DNA of 60,387 nucleotides from an uncultured bacterium (GTDB lineage: Bacteria; Zixibacteria; MSB-5A5; CAIYYT01): NCBI GenBank assembly GCA_903930455.1, contig CAIYYT010000070.1:1-60387 (forward strand). Reading direction: 5' to 3'. The notes beneath the pieces are model-generated. The model searched no databases. It had not been told where the DNA came from and saw only the letters and a program-made list of their open reading frames with translations. Positions 17,241-25,991 of this stretch are shown one piece after another (position 1 is the first letter of the stretch; the number at the start of each line of letters is the position of its first letter). A program made the position numbers and the translations under genes.

Positions 17241-17644
17241 AGACTACGATTACCAAGCGCGTTACGTTTTGTGCCGGTCACCGGCTTTTCAATCCCCAAT
17301 TTAGCGATGAGAAAAATCTGATCGTATTCGGTGAGTGCGCCAATCCCAACGGACACGGCCACAACTACGTGCTTGAAGTCAGCGTCACCGGCGCGGTTGA
17401 TCCTGAGACCAGTATGATCATCAGTCTTAAGGATCTCAAGGCCATAATCGATTCTGAGATCGTGTCGCGCATCGATCATAAGAACTTGAATCTAGACGTT
17501 GACTTCCTGCGGGGTCTGATTCCAACCACGGAGACGCTTGCCAACAAGATCTGGGAAATTCTCGACGCCCGCTTTGGTGGTGGAATGTTAGCCAAGATCG
17601 TTCTCTGGGAATCGGAAAATAACCGCTTCGAGGTGACGAGATGA
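17237..17644 (+). CDS. 6-pyruvoyl-tetrahydropterin synthase family protein, animal-like type
   Basis: 135 residues, the normal size of a T-fold PTPS subunit. Zinc ligands are His15 (AGHRL), His40 and His42 (NGHGHNY). The catalytic Cys is Cys34 in GECANPNGHGH, with His81 in DHKNL and a late Glu (WESENN). The Cys-to-HGH spacing and the NPNGHGHNY, DPETSM and DHKNLNLDV blocks look like animal 6-pyruvoyl-tetrahydropterin synthase rather than bacterial QueD. With FolE2 next to it and SDR genes on both sides, conversion of 7,8-dihydroneopterin triphosphate towards a biopterin-like cofactor is a good hypothesis; a queuosine role is the alternative. Start ATG overlaps the upstream stop (ATGA). Confidence 0.9.
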   Translation: MKTTITKRVTFCAGHRLFNPQFSDEKNLIVFGECANPNGHGHNYVLEVSVTGAVDPETSMIISLKDLKAIIDSEIVSRIDHKNLNLDVDFLRGLIPTTETLANKIWEILDARFGGGMLAKIVLWESENNRFEVTR

Positions 17645-17708
17645 CTACGACTCGCAAAGTCAGGCGAAGAACATTCCGGCTACGTTCTTGCACATTGGAG
17701 TTGGCGAA

Positions 17709-18554
17709 ATGAAAGACATACAGAGCATGCCCGACTATCGCAATATCAAGATTGATAAGGTCGGCATCAAAAATCTCAAACTGCCTGTGGTAGTGCAGGA
17801 TCAGAAGAATGAAACGCAGACGACGGTTGCGGATGTCAATTTCTATGTCGACTTGCCGCATCAATTCAAAGGCACTCACATGAGCCGGTTCGTGGAAATC
17901 CTAAATGATTACCGCGACAAAGCCATTGACATCTGTCGCATCGAAGAAATCCTGCAGACAGCGCGCAAGAAACTCAAAGCCGAGAAGGCGCATCTGGAAC
18001 TGACATTCCCGTACTTTATCGAAAAGAAAGCGCCGGTATCGGGCGCCTTGGGATTGATTGATTACAACTGCACGATTTCGGCGGCACTCAACGGCAATGA
18101 CAAAGTCGACTTGCTGCTGACCGTGCGGGTTCCGGTGACCTCTGTTTGTCCTTGTTCGAAGGACATCTCCAAGTATGGCGCGCACAATCAGCGTTCGCTC
18201 GTGACTCTCTCCGTGCGCTACAATGAATTCATCTGGTTGGAAGAACTGATCCGCGTGGTCGAAGAAGAGGGCTCGTGCGAGGTCTTTTCGTTGCTCAAGC
18301 GCGAGGACGAAAAATACGTCACTGAAACCGCGTATGAAAATCCGGTATTTGTCGAAGATATTGTCCGTGGTGTAACCGAGAAACTCTCTCGCGATCATCG
18401 CATTGACTGGTTTACCATCGAGTCGGAGAATCTGGAATCGATTCACAACCACAACGCTTATGCCTTGATCGAACGCAACCTTAAGGCAGACCGCGTCACG
18501 CCGGACAGCAAGAAGACATCACGCGTAGAAAAGGCGTCCCCAAGCAAACCATGA
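17709..18554 (+). CDS. folE2: GTP cyclohydrolase FolE2 (type IB)
   Basis: 281 residues, metal-dependent GTP cyclohydrolase IB, which turns GTP into 7,8-dihydroneopterin triphosphate in the cytosol. The family segments are present: FKGTHMSRF near residue 55, VPVTSVCPCSK with the metal/catalytic cysteine at 147, and YGAHNQRS with His159. The ATG at 17709 is chosen: GGAG lies eight bases upstream, while a TTG at 17688 has none. It directly follows the PTPS gene, so the first two steps of pterin synthesis are encoded side by side. It ends in a lysine/serine-rich tail of about 20 residues not needed by the fold. The product could also feed folate through FolB and FolK at 46902-47753. Confidence 0.93.
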   Translation: MKDIQSMPDYRNIKIDKVGIKNLKLPVVVQDQKNETQTTVADVNFYVDLPHQFKGTHMSRFVEILNDYRDKAIDICRIEEILQTARKKLKAEKAHLELTFPYFIEKKAPVSGALGLIDYNCTISAALNGNDKVDLLLTVRVPVTSVCPCSKDISKYGAHNQRSLVTLSVRYNEFIWLEELIRVVEEEGSCEVFSLLKREDEKYVTETAYENPVFVEDIVRGVTEKLSRDHRIDWFTIESENLESIHNHNAYALIERNLKADRVTPDSKKTSRVEKASPSKP

Positions 18555-19273
18555 ACCGAGTTGCACTGATTACGGGAAGCTCCCATGGATTGGGGCTGTC
18601 CACAGCCATCGAGCTGCAAACTCGTGGCTTTGATCTGCTGCTTGTCGCCAGAGAGCCGCAACTATCGGATAGCGTTTATCAGCGGTTGACCAACAATACT
18701 CGCGTAGAATATCTCTCCGGCGATATCACATTATCAGCCACGGCTGGGCAACTTGCGGCAGCCTGCCGCCAGAAATTTGGGCACCTGGATTTGCTGGTAA
18801 ACAATGCCGGGATCTTTCTGATGGGGTCTATCGAAGAGTTTGATGAGCAAGCGTGGGACAAGATTCTCGCTGTCAATCTCAAGGGGGCGTTTTTGGTGAC
18901 CAAAGCGCTGGTTGGCTTGCTCAAAGAATCCAAGGGTCAGATCGTTTTCATCAACTCGGTTGGTGGCCAGGTCGGACTCAAGAACCTGTCTGCCTACGCA
19001 GCATCGAAATTTGGCCTGCGCGGATTCGCCGACTCGCTACGATTAGAACTGAAACCATTCGGTATCAGGGTTACTTCGATCTATCCTCACGCCATGAATT
19101 CCGCCGGCGATTTGATCGCGCCTGACGATCCCAAACGTTGGACACAAATCGAAACCGGTGATGTCGCCCGTTTGATCGGTGAAGTTGCTGATACCGCCGA
19201 ACACGTCCAGATTCCCGAAATTACGATCTACCCCCGATCGACCGAGATTTCGAAGCGAGAAAGCTCAACTTAA
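18551..19273 (+). CDS. Short-chain dehydrogenase/reductase, pterin operon gene 5
   Basis: 240 residues, classical SDR with TGSSHGLG at residue 8, VNNAG near 85, a serine in INSVGG and the YAASK catalytic pair near 153. ARE after the second strand suggests NADP(H). It is a distant paralogue of the SDR that opens the operon, not a close duplicate. The ATG overlaps the FolE2 stop (ATGA), which makes co-expression with pterin synthesis very likely. Animal biopterin synthesis uses sepiapterin reductase, itself an SDR, so one of the two SDRs may reduce the pyruvoyl side chain. Its 3' end shares TTAA with the convergent P-type ATPase gene. Confidence 0.85.
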   Translation: MNRVALITGSSHGLGLSTAIELQTRGFDLLLVAREPQLSDSVYQRLTNNTRVEYLSGDITLSATAGQLAAACRQKFGHLDLLVNNAGIFLMGSIEEFDEQAWDKILAVNLKGAFLVTKALVGLLKESKGQIVFINSVGGQVGLKNLSAYAASKFGLRGFADSLRLELKPFGIRVTSIYPHAMNSAGDLIAPDDPKRWTQIETGDVARLIGEVADTAEHVQIPEITIYPRSTEISKRESST

Positions 19274-21345
19274 TCTCCATTCGAATGGCGCAGCAGGCGC
19301 AGGCTGTTGAATATTACGATCAGCGAGGCTCCCATGTCCGCTGCAACCGCCATCCAGATTGTGGAATATCCCGCCAGAGCCAAACCGAGAAAGATCACTT
19401 TGATCGCGAAAGCGAAGATGATATTTGTCTTGATGAGCGCGACTGTCCGTTTGCCGAGTCGGAACAAATGCGGGAGATTGCTGATGCTGTTGCCGAACAG
19501 AACCACATCGGCGTGCTGCGCCGGGATATCGTTGCCAAGCCGGCCTATCGCAATCGAAACATCAGAACCCGACAACGCCACCGCGTCGTTGATCCCGTCA
19601 CCCACCATGGCGACATTGTCCCCAAGATCACGCAGTCGGTCGTATTTTTCTTCCGGCATCAGTTGACCCACTCCGAAGTCAAGTTGCAGCTTGGCACGCA
19701 GCGTCTCAATGATCTCTCGGCGATCCCCCGACAAAAGACCGACCGACTCAAATCCCTGTTCGCGCAGTTTCGAGATCGTAATTGTCGTTTCTGGTCGCAA
19801 CTCGTCTTCGAATCCAAAACGCGCCAGCATTCGACCATTGCAAACCAGGTATGAGCTTTCCTTTTGCGGCTGAGTTCCGCGATCGTCGCTGTTCAAAAAC
19901 TCGATTCCCCCAAAACGGTATAGCCGCCCATCAATATGCCCTTCGACACCAAAGCCGGCGACCGATCTGAGATCGTCAATTGACAGCAATTGCAATCCCT
20001 TCAATGAAGCCGCATTCCTGATCGCCTTGGCCACCGAATGGTTGGATATCCGCTCCAGCGATGCTGCCATTTGAAGCGCCTCATCCTGATTGAGGCCGTC
20101 TAAACATTCAATCTGACCAAGCTGTAATGCACCGGTAGTCAAGGTGCCGGTTTTGTCAAAGGCGATTTTTCTTGCCTGTGCCAGCCGTTCAATCGCGTCG
20201 CCCCCTTTGATTATCGCCTTCATTCTTGAGCCGGCTGCTAACGCGGCTGTGACTGCTACCGGCGTAGAGATCACCAGTGCGCAGGGGCACGATATCACCA
20301 AGAACACCAGTGCTCGATAGAACCACACATCAAAAGCCCCGTCAAACAGTAACGGCGGGAGCACGGCCACGGCCACAGCCAAGGCCACCACGATGGGAGT
20401 ATAGATGTGCGCGAAGCGGTCAACAAACCGCTCAAGTTTGGCTTTGCGTTCGGCAACCTCGCCGACCATGCGCAGGATCTTGCCGATGCGAGAGTCTTTG
20501 AGAGGCGCCGTTACCTGAATTTCAATGTAGCCCTCGAGATTGACCGATCCGGCATAGACGTCGTCCCCTTCGGCCACCTGCTGTGGTTGTGCCTCGCCTG
20601 TCAGGGAGGATAGGTCAAGCGCCGAGTTTCCGGAATCGACCCGACCGTCCGCCGAAATCTTCATTCCTTCTCTTACTACTACGATATCTCTCGTCTGCAG
20701 CGACTCCGGTGTTACCGCCAGAACGGAGTTGCCTTGTTTGAGTAACGCCTGACCGCTTGTGAAATCATGAAGGTCGGTGAGACTGCGAGAGAATTTCCAG
20801 AGAGAGAATGATTCCAATAGATTCGCCGCGCCGAAGAGCAACACGACCACAACTGCTTCATCGAGTTTGCCGATCGCCACCGCACCAATCACTGCCAACG
20901 ACATCAGAGTGTTCATGTCGATGCGCTTGTGACGGAGACCGATTGTAGCCTTCTTGACAATCTCCCAACCGCCGACGGCAATGGCAGCATAGATCAGAAT
21001 GCGACCAGTCACCGTGAGATGCGCCAGGTGTTCTACTGCCAGTCCGAGCAGAGTTAGACCCAGTGCGATTGAGATTAATGTCAGCAGTGTTCTCGAAAAG
21101 GGAAGACTTCTCCGTGCGGAAGAACTCTCATCGGCAAATTTGAAATGCCCGAGTCCTTCAATGCGATTCCTTAGATCGTCACTCTGAATCGTGTCTTGAT
21201 CGAAAGAATAATAGATGCGGCTATTCAAGAAGTCGATGCGAGCGCCTGAAACGCCTTCAATCCGCCGGATCTCATCCTCCGCCGTTCGGGCGCAGTTGGG
21301 GCAGTCAATCTGCGTTGTGGCGGCTTCAATCCGCAACGTCGCCAC
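19270..21345 (-). CDS. P1B-type heavy-metal ATPase, Zn/Cd/Pb exporter type (ZntA/CadA-like)
   Basis: 691 residues. One N-terminal heavy-metal domain with CPNC at residues 15-18, membrane segments from about 85, TGEA near 250, the transmembrane metal site CPC at 353-355, the phosphorylated DKTGT at 397-401, and GDGINDA near 590. The last membrane helices contain a D-x-G (ADMGAS) followed by N-S-LRLL, typical of the P1B-2 group that exports Zn2+, Cd2+ and Pb2+. The usual SxHP motif of the nucleotide domain reads SNHSVA, an uncommon His-Ser version. It lies three bases downstream of an ArsR/SmtB gene whose promoter contains an operator, so metal-induced expression is expected. Confidence 0.95.
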   Translation of the reverse strand: MATLRIEAATTQIDCPNCARTAEDEIRRIEGVSGARIDFLNSRIYYSFDQDTIQSDDLRNRIEGLGHFKFADESSSARRSLPFSRTLLTLISIALGLTLLGLAVEHLAHLTVTGRILIYAAIAVGGWEIVKKATIGLRHKRIDMNTLMSLAVIGAVAIGKLDEAVVVVLLFGAANLLESFSLWKFSRSLTDLHDFTSGQALLKQGNSVLAVTPESLQTRDIVVVREGMKISADGRVDSGNSALDLSSLTGEAQPQQVAEGDDVYAGSVNLEGYIEIQVTAPLKDSRIGKILRMVGEVAERKAKLERFVDRFAHIYTPIVVALAVAVAVLPPLLFDGAFDVWFYRALVFLVISCPCALVISTPVAVTAALAAGSRMKAIIKGGDAIERLAQARKIAFDKTGTLTTGALQLGQIECLDGLNQDEALQMAASLERISNHSVAKAIRNAASLKGLQLLSIDDLRSVAGFGVEGHIDGRLYRFGGIEFLNSDDRGTQPQKESSYLVCNGRMLARFGFEDELRPETTITISKLREQGFESVGLLSGDRREIIETLRAKLQLDFGVGQLMPEEKYDRLRDLGDNVAMVGDGINDAVALSGSDVSIAIGRLGNDIPAQHADVVLFGNSISNLPHLFRLGKRTVALIKTNIIFAFAIKVIFLGLALAGYSTIWMAVAADMGASLIVIFNSLRLLRHSNGD

Positions 21346-21348
21346 TGC

Positions 21349-21717
21349 TTACTCACCCTTTTCCTTGGCATGGTCAAGACCCTGCTTGATAAGGGATGTG
21401 ATATGGTTATCGTCGAGCGTGTAGAATGCCATTTTGCCTTCGCGCCGGTATTTCACGATCCGCAGAGACCGCAGGAGTCGCAATTGGTGCGATACTGCCG
21501 ATTCGGAGATGTTCAGCATGCCGGCAAGATCACAGACGCACAACTCACTCTCAGACAAGAACATGCATATCTTGAGACGGGTCGGATCGGCAAGGACTCC
21601 GAATATCTCCGCCAATCCAGACACTATCTTATTGTCATGCTGTGACTTAAGAAGAGCAGTGACCAATTCATGGTTCACATATTTGATCTGGCAAGTATCG
21701 TCTTCATTTTGATTCAT
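21349..21717 (-). CDS. ArsR/SmtB family metal-sensing repressor
   Basis: 122 residues, winged helix-turn-helix. The alpha-3 metal box ELCVCDLA near residue 59 is the classical ArsR/CadC signature, followed by the recognition helix SAVSHQLRLLRSL and the wing YRREGKMAFYTL. Additional cysteine and acidic residues at the N terminus (DDTCQ) and an H-x-x-x-Q-x-x-x-H-like C-terminal helix (DDNHITSLIKQGLDHA) suggest both CadC-type and SmtB-type sites; which one senses metal is not decidable here. Start at the ATG at 21717; an upstream TTG at 21741 would lie inside the operator. It probably represses its own operon and the exporter downstream until Zn, Cd or Pb binds. Confidence 0.93.
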   Translation of the reverse strand: MNQNEDDTCQIKYVNHELVTALLKSQHDNKIVSGLAEIFGVLADPTRLKICMFLSESELCVCDLAGMLNISESAVSHQLRLLRSLRIVKYRREGKMAFYTLDDNHITSLIKQGLDHAKEKGE

Positions 21718-21726
21718 ACAAACACC

Positions 21727-21740
21727 TGAGCAATCGTTCA
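21727..21740. promoter_or_regulatory. ArsR/SmtB-type operator
   Basis: TGAGCA-AT-CGTTCA is an imperfect 6-2-6 palindrome of the TGAAC/GTTCA class bound by SmtB, ZiaR and CadC-like repressors. It directly follows the -10 box, so a bound repressor would cover the transcription start. Confidence 0.8.
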
Positions 21741-21769
21741 ACTATAATACGTAGTCGGCATTGTGTCAA
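21741..21769 (-). promoter_or_regulatory. Sigma70-type promoter of the metal-export operon
   Basis: On the minus strand TTGACA (21769-21764), a 17-base spacer and TATAGT (21746-21741) make a near-consensus promoter for the ArsR and P-type ATPase genes. Confidence 0.85.
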
Positions 21770-21829
21770 CAGGAATTTAGTCATATCTCGACTCAGAAAA
21801 GTGCCCAGAAGTGGCTTCCGGCTTACGCA

Positions 21830-21857
21830 TTGACAAATCCAGAAAATGGCATAGATT
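21830..21857 (+). promoter_or_regulatory. Putative promoter for DUF4159-DUF4175-TPR operon
   Basis: TTGACA (21830-21835), a 16-base spacer and TAGATT (21852-21857) lie about 70 bases upstream of the DUF4159 start at 21928. Confidence 0.5.
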
Positions 21858-21927
21858 GGTCAAGGTCTCGCCTGCAAATGGCCTTGTCGTTGAACCATAT
21901 AGGGATCTCGGACGTATAAGGAATACT

Positions 21928-22602
21928 ATGAACTCCCGTGGCGTCGTGCTTGCCTCTCTGACGTTCTTGATTGCGATCGCTGTGTCGGCTTATGGGGCTG
22001 ACATTGCCGACAACGTCGCCATTGCGAGGCTCAAATACCCGGGTGGTGGCGACTGGTACTGGGGATCGTCAGCATTGCCCAACCTGACCACGTTTATTCG
22101 GCAGAACACCAATCTCCCGATTGCCAAGGAAGAAGTCAGGGTCGATCTTTCCGACCCGCAGCTGTTCAACTATCCCTTTCTTTATATGACCGGACACGGC
22201 AACGTCAATTTTCGCGCCGAGGATATCGAAGTCCTACAGAAATATCTCACCGCCGGAGGGTTCTTACTCGCCAATGATTCCTATGGCTTGAAGAAGGCAT
22301 TTGTCCGCGAGATGAAGAAGCTGTTTCCCGATCAGGAACCGAGGGAGATTCCGTTTAATCATGGGATTTTCGATTGCTACTACAAGTTTCCCAATGGCTT
22401 GCCGAAAATTCATAAGCACGACGGCAAACCGCCACAGTTGTTCGGCTGGTTCGTCGGCGACCGGTTGGCGGTGGTGCTGACCTTTGAATCTGACATCGGC
22501 GATGGTTGGGAAGACCAGCAGGTACACAACGACCCTCTGGAGAAGCGGGCTGAGGCGCTACAGATGGGAACCAACGTACTGGTCTGGGCATTGATGCATT
22601 AG
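21928..22602 (+). CDS. DUF4159 domain protein, exported
   Basis: 224 residues: a signal peptide (VVLASLTFLIAIAVSAYG) and one DUF4159 domain with a flavodoxin-like or glutamine-amidotransferase-like fold. Typical pieces are ARLKYPGGGDWYWG, YPFLYMTGHGNV, YLTAGGFLLANDSYG and the C-terminal GTNVLVWAL. No catalytic residue set is evident, and family members have no known reaction. The ATG at 21928 has AAGGA five bases upstream; codons at 21811 would add an unlikely 39-residue leader. In related genomes DUF4159 genes travel with DUF58, MoxR ATPase and DUF4175 genes; here the DUF4175-type gene follows at eight bases, forming the tail of such a cluster. Confidence 0.88.
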   Translation: MNSRGVVLASLTFLIAIAVSAYGADIADNVAIARLKYPGGGDWYWGSSALPNLTTFIRQNTNLPIAKEEVRVDLSDPQLFNYPFLYMTGHGNVNFRAEDIEVLQKYLTAGGFLLANDSYGLKKAFVREMKKLFPDQEPREIPFNHGIFDCYYKFPNGLPKIHKHDGKPPQLFGWFVGDRLAVVLTFESDIGDGWEDQQVHNDPLEKRAEALQMGTNVLVWALMH

Positions 22603-22610
22603 GAATGAAC

Positions 22611-25600
22611 ATGAATCCAAAACTGTCTCTACAATATCTGACCGGCCGGCTTAACCATCTGCGGAATTTCATTCTTCTGACCCATTTTGGATCTGGTGTC
22701 GCGTTGATTCTGTCGGCGCTGGCGGTCTTTCTTTTCGTTGGCTTTCTCTTCAATGCCGCCTTCTTCCTGACGGTCGCTTTCAGAATCATCTTTGTTTCTC
22801 TGGCGGCGATTGCGGTGGTGGCGTTGTTTGTCCATACCATTTTCTGGAAGATTCTTACTCGACCAAATACGGAGTCGGTCGCGTTGCAGGTGGAAAAAAG
22901 CTACCCCGAACTACAAAACCGGTTAATCGCCTCGTTACAACTCGAACGCAACTTGCAGGAAAATCGCGAGGGGTTCTCGACCGATATGATACAGGCGATC
23001 ATCGGCCAGTCCGAGCAAATGTGCCGCGGTATTGATTTCCACAAGTCGGTCGACAGGAAACCGCTGCGACGCGGTCTACGCTATTTCGGTTCCTCGGCGT
23101 TAGCGATCCTGCTTCTTGCCGTGCTATTTCCCGGTGCTTTCAATGAGTCGGTCTATCTCTTCAGTCATCCGACCGTGGAAGTTCCGCGCAATCTGAGCTA
23201 TTCGCTTGAGGTTCTCCCCGGCAGCATCGAGATCGCGAAATTCTCGACGATCAAAATTCAGGCATCATTGCGCGGAAAATCGCTTCCAGAAGGGGCTACC
23301 TTGTATTGGCAGTATGAAGATGGTCCGGTCAAGACCGAGGAACTCGCCAAGGAGGCATCTGCCGCAGGTATTGGCGCGCATTTCAATCTGAGCGACACCG
23401 CCAAGTTCGCGTACGACTTCCGTGAAGTCAAAAAATCATTCGACTACTGGGTATCTGCCGGCGAAGTTAAGTCACCTGTCTACACGATTACCGCCGTCGA
23501 CAAACCGCGCGTAATCGACATCAAGCTGACCTATACCTATCCGTCATACACCGGTCTGCAGCCGCTCGTCGTGGACGAAAACGACGGCAATATTTCGGCG
23601 ATCAAGGGAACTCGCGTCAAGATTGAGGCCTCGGTCAACAAGACGGTGGTCGTTGCGTCATTGCAGTTTGGCAGCGGTCAATCGGAGAAACTTGATGTCT
23701 CCAAGCAGAAGCTAAGCGGCGGTCTGACGGTGACTGATAACGGCACCTACCACATCACCGTCAAGGACGAACTCGGCAACGAGAATCCCGATCCCATTGA
23801 GTATCGCATTGAATCGATAGCCGATCTTTCTCCCGAAGTGGATCTCTTTTCTCCCGGCGTTCCCGTCGAACTGGGCGACGACATGGCGCTCAAACTCGGA
23901 TTCAAGCTGTTCGATGATTTTGGTTTTTCCTCGGTCAATTTGATCTACCGCATCTTCACGGTACCGGGGGAGACCTTTGAAAAAAAGACGGCGCTTGTTT
24001 TCGACAAGAAGGCCGGTCGCAATTTCGAAATGGCCTATCCCTGGGACATGGGCGACATCGGGCTGGAGCCCGGTGGTTGGGTCGAGTACTACATCGAGGC
24101 CTTTGACAACGACAATATCTCCGGACCCAAGCGGGGCGTGTCGCAGACGCTGACCGCGCGATTGCCTTCTCTGCAAGAGCAGTTTGCATATCTGGATGCC
24201 GAGAGCGATTCGCAGATCACCGATCTGGAGAAACTGAAGACGGCGCAAGAGGAACTGCAGCAGAAAACCGAGAAGCTTCAGGAAGAGTTGATGAACAACA
24301 AGGAGCTCAACTGGGAGAAGAAGCAGGAGATTCAGAAGTCGGTTCAGTCGCAGCAAAACGTTCTCGATGCCATGAAGAAGGTTGGTGAGCGGTTGCAGGA
24401 TATGCAGGACAAGATGGAGAAGAACGACATGACGTCACTCGAGGTCCTGCAGAAGCTACAAGAGATCCGCAAGCTCTTCGATCAGGTTGCTACTCCGGAA
24501 ATGAAAGAGGCCATGCGCAAACTGCAAGAGCAGATGGATAAGATGACGCCGGAAGAGATGCAAAAAGCGGCTGAGGACATGAAACTCTCACAGGAGGAGT
24601 TGAAACAGCGTCTCGATCGCACGATCGCGCTTCTCAAGATGTTACAATTGCAGCAGAAGATGGAAAACATGATGCGGCAGTTGGGGGATCTGATCAAGCA
24701 GCAGGAAGGCGTCAATAAGCAAACGGGTTCCTCCGAGTCCAGCCAGTTACCGCAACTGGCGCCCAAGGAAGAGCAGAACCAGAAAGACTTCGAAAACCTA
24801 CAGCAGCAAGCCAAGGAGCTTGAGGAAATGCTGCAGGAGCAGAAGCTCGATCAGAATGAAGCAGCTCAGAAGTTCACGCAGTCACCGAAAAACTCCAAAG
24901 CCGGCGAGAAGATGCAGGCCATGACTCAAGGTTTGCAGACAAAGGACAAACAGAGTTCAGAGCAAAAGGGCGAATCGGCTCTCGACGACCTCAAGCAGCT
25001 ACAGAAAGAAATGGAGGACTCTAAGAATTCCTTCAACTCCGGCATGGGCGAGCAGTCGGCGGAAAAGATGAAGGGGGCGGCGAACGATGTGCTCTACGTC
25101 TCGGACCAACAGGAGAAAGTGTTTGATCGAGCCGAAAACTCGGATCCGACCTCCCCGCAACTGCAGCAACTGGCTGCCGAGCAGCAGGCGTTGCAGAAGA
25201 CGCTGCAATCACTGGATACGAAACTGAAGGATATCTCGAAAGAATCCCCCTTCTATTCGCAACAGATTGACAAGCTGATGAAGCAGGCGCGCGAGGCCAT
25301 GGATCAGTCGACGCAAGGACTGATGGAACGCAATGGTTCGAATGCCATGCGTTGCCAGAAAGATGCCATGTTCTCACTCAATCAAGCCGCCAACCAACTA
25401 ATGCAATCGATGCAAAGCCAGAAACAGTGTTCCAACGGCAGTTGCTCAAGCCAGAATATGTTTAAGAAGATGAACAAGCTGTGCAACAGTCAGAAGCAAG
25501 TCAATCAGCAATCATCCTCGATGTGCCAGAACCCGAAGCCGGGACGTGTCGACAAAGATGGCATGGGGCGTCTCGCCGCTGAGCAGGAAGCTGTCCGCCA

Positions 25601-25991
25601 GGGTATCGGCGATTTACAGCGCGAACAGGGAACTCGTAAAGAAATCCTCGGTCGGCTGGACGAACTTGGCAAAGAGATCAAGAAGGTCTCGGAAGATATT
25701 GAAGGTGGCACTCTTAACGAAAACACGCTTCGCCGCCAGCAGCAGATCTACTCGCGCATGCTGGATTTTCAGCATTCCCTACAGCGGCAGGATTTCTCCG
25801 AGGACCGCAAGGCTGAGACCGCGCAGGACATTCTCCGGCAGTCACCGCCGTCGCTACAGTTCAACGCGCAGAGCAAGGATAGCTATCAGGACCGCCTGCA
25901 AAAATACCTTAACGAGGGCTACCCGCCGGAATATGAGGAACTGATCAAAGAATACTTCAAAGCGATCAATAACGGTCAACCGGAGAAATGA
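22611..25991 (+). CDS. Giant DUF4175-type membrane-anchored coiled-coil protein
   Basis: 1126 residues. Two hydrophobic segments near residues 28-50 and 55-80 and a third near 160-180 anchor the N terminus. A beta-rich region follows (about 190-510), with immunoglobulin-like folds (LSYSLEVLPGSIEI, IKLTYTYPSYTG). The remaining 600 residues are an extremely Gln/Lys/Glu/Met-rich coiled coil with several cysteines near residue 950. This is the DUF4175 layout. Function is unknown; the coiled coil could span the periplasm or act as a scaffold for the MoxR/von Willebrand clusters such genes accompany. ATG at 22611 is preferred to 22605, because AGGA is then six bases away. The next gene overlaps by four bases (ATGA). 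Confidence 0.82.
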   Translation: MNPKLSLQYLTGRLNHLRNFILLTHFGSGVALILSALAVFLFVGFLFNAAFFLTVAFRIIFVSLAAIAVVALFVHTIFWKILTRPNTESVALQVEKSYPELQNRLIASLQLERNLQENREGFSTDMIQAIIGQSEQMCRGIDFHKSVDRKPLRRGLRYFGSSALAILLLAVLFPGAFNESVYLFSHPTVEVPRNLSYSLEVLPGSIEIAKFSTIKIQASLRGKSLPEGATLYWQYEDGPVKTEELAKEASAAGIGAHFNLSDTAKFAYDFREVKKSFDYWVSAGEVKSPVYTITAVDKPRVIDIKLTYTYPSYTGLQPLVVDENDGNISAIKGTRVKIEASVNKTVVVASLQFGSGQSEKLDVSKQKLSGGLTVTDNGTYHITVKDELGNENPDPIEYRIESIADLSPEVDLFSPGVPVELGDDMALKLGFKLFDDFGFSSVNLIYRIFTVPGETFEKKTALVFDKKAGRNFEMAYPWDMGDIGLEPGGWVEYYIEAFDNDNISGPKRGVSQTLTARLPSLQEQFAYLDAESDSQITDLEKLKTAQEELQQKTEKLQEELMNNKELNWEKKQEIQKSVQSQQNVLDAMKKVGERLQDMQDKMEKNDMTSLEVLQKLQEIRKLFDQVATPEMKEAMRKLQEQMDKMTPEEMQKAAEDMKLSQEELKQRLDRTIALLKMLQLQQKMENMMRQLGDLIKQQEGVNKQTGSSESSQLPQLAPKEEQNQKDFENLQQQAKELEEMLQEQKLDQNEAAQKFTQSPKNSKAGEKMQAMTQGLQTKDKQSSEQKGESALDDLKQLQKEMEDSKNSFNSGMGEQSAEKMKGAANDVLYVSDQQEKVFDRAENSDPTSPQLQQLAAEQQALQKTLQSLDTKLKDISKESPFYSQQIDKLMKQAREAMDQSTQGLMERNGSNAMRCQKDAMFSLNQAANQLMQSMQSQKQCSNGSCSSQNMFKKMNKLCNSQKQVNQQSSSMCQNPKPGRVDKDGMGRLAAEQEAVRQGIGDLQREQGTRKEILGRLDELGKEIKKVSEDIEGGTLNENTLRRQQQIYSRMLDFQHSLQRQDFSEDRKAETAQDILRQSPPSLQFNAQSKDSYQDRLQKYLNEGYPPEYEELIKEYFKAINNGQPEK

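Noticed and set aside
17237-17644. Assignment of the PTPS-like gene as QueD
   Set aside because: The Cys-to-HGH spacing and NPNGHGHNY block are of the animal PTPS kind, and no queC or queE gene is nearby; kept as an alternative only.
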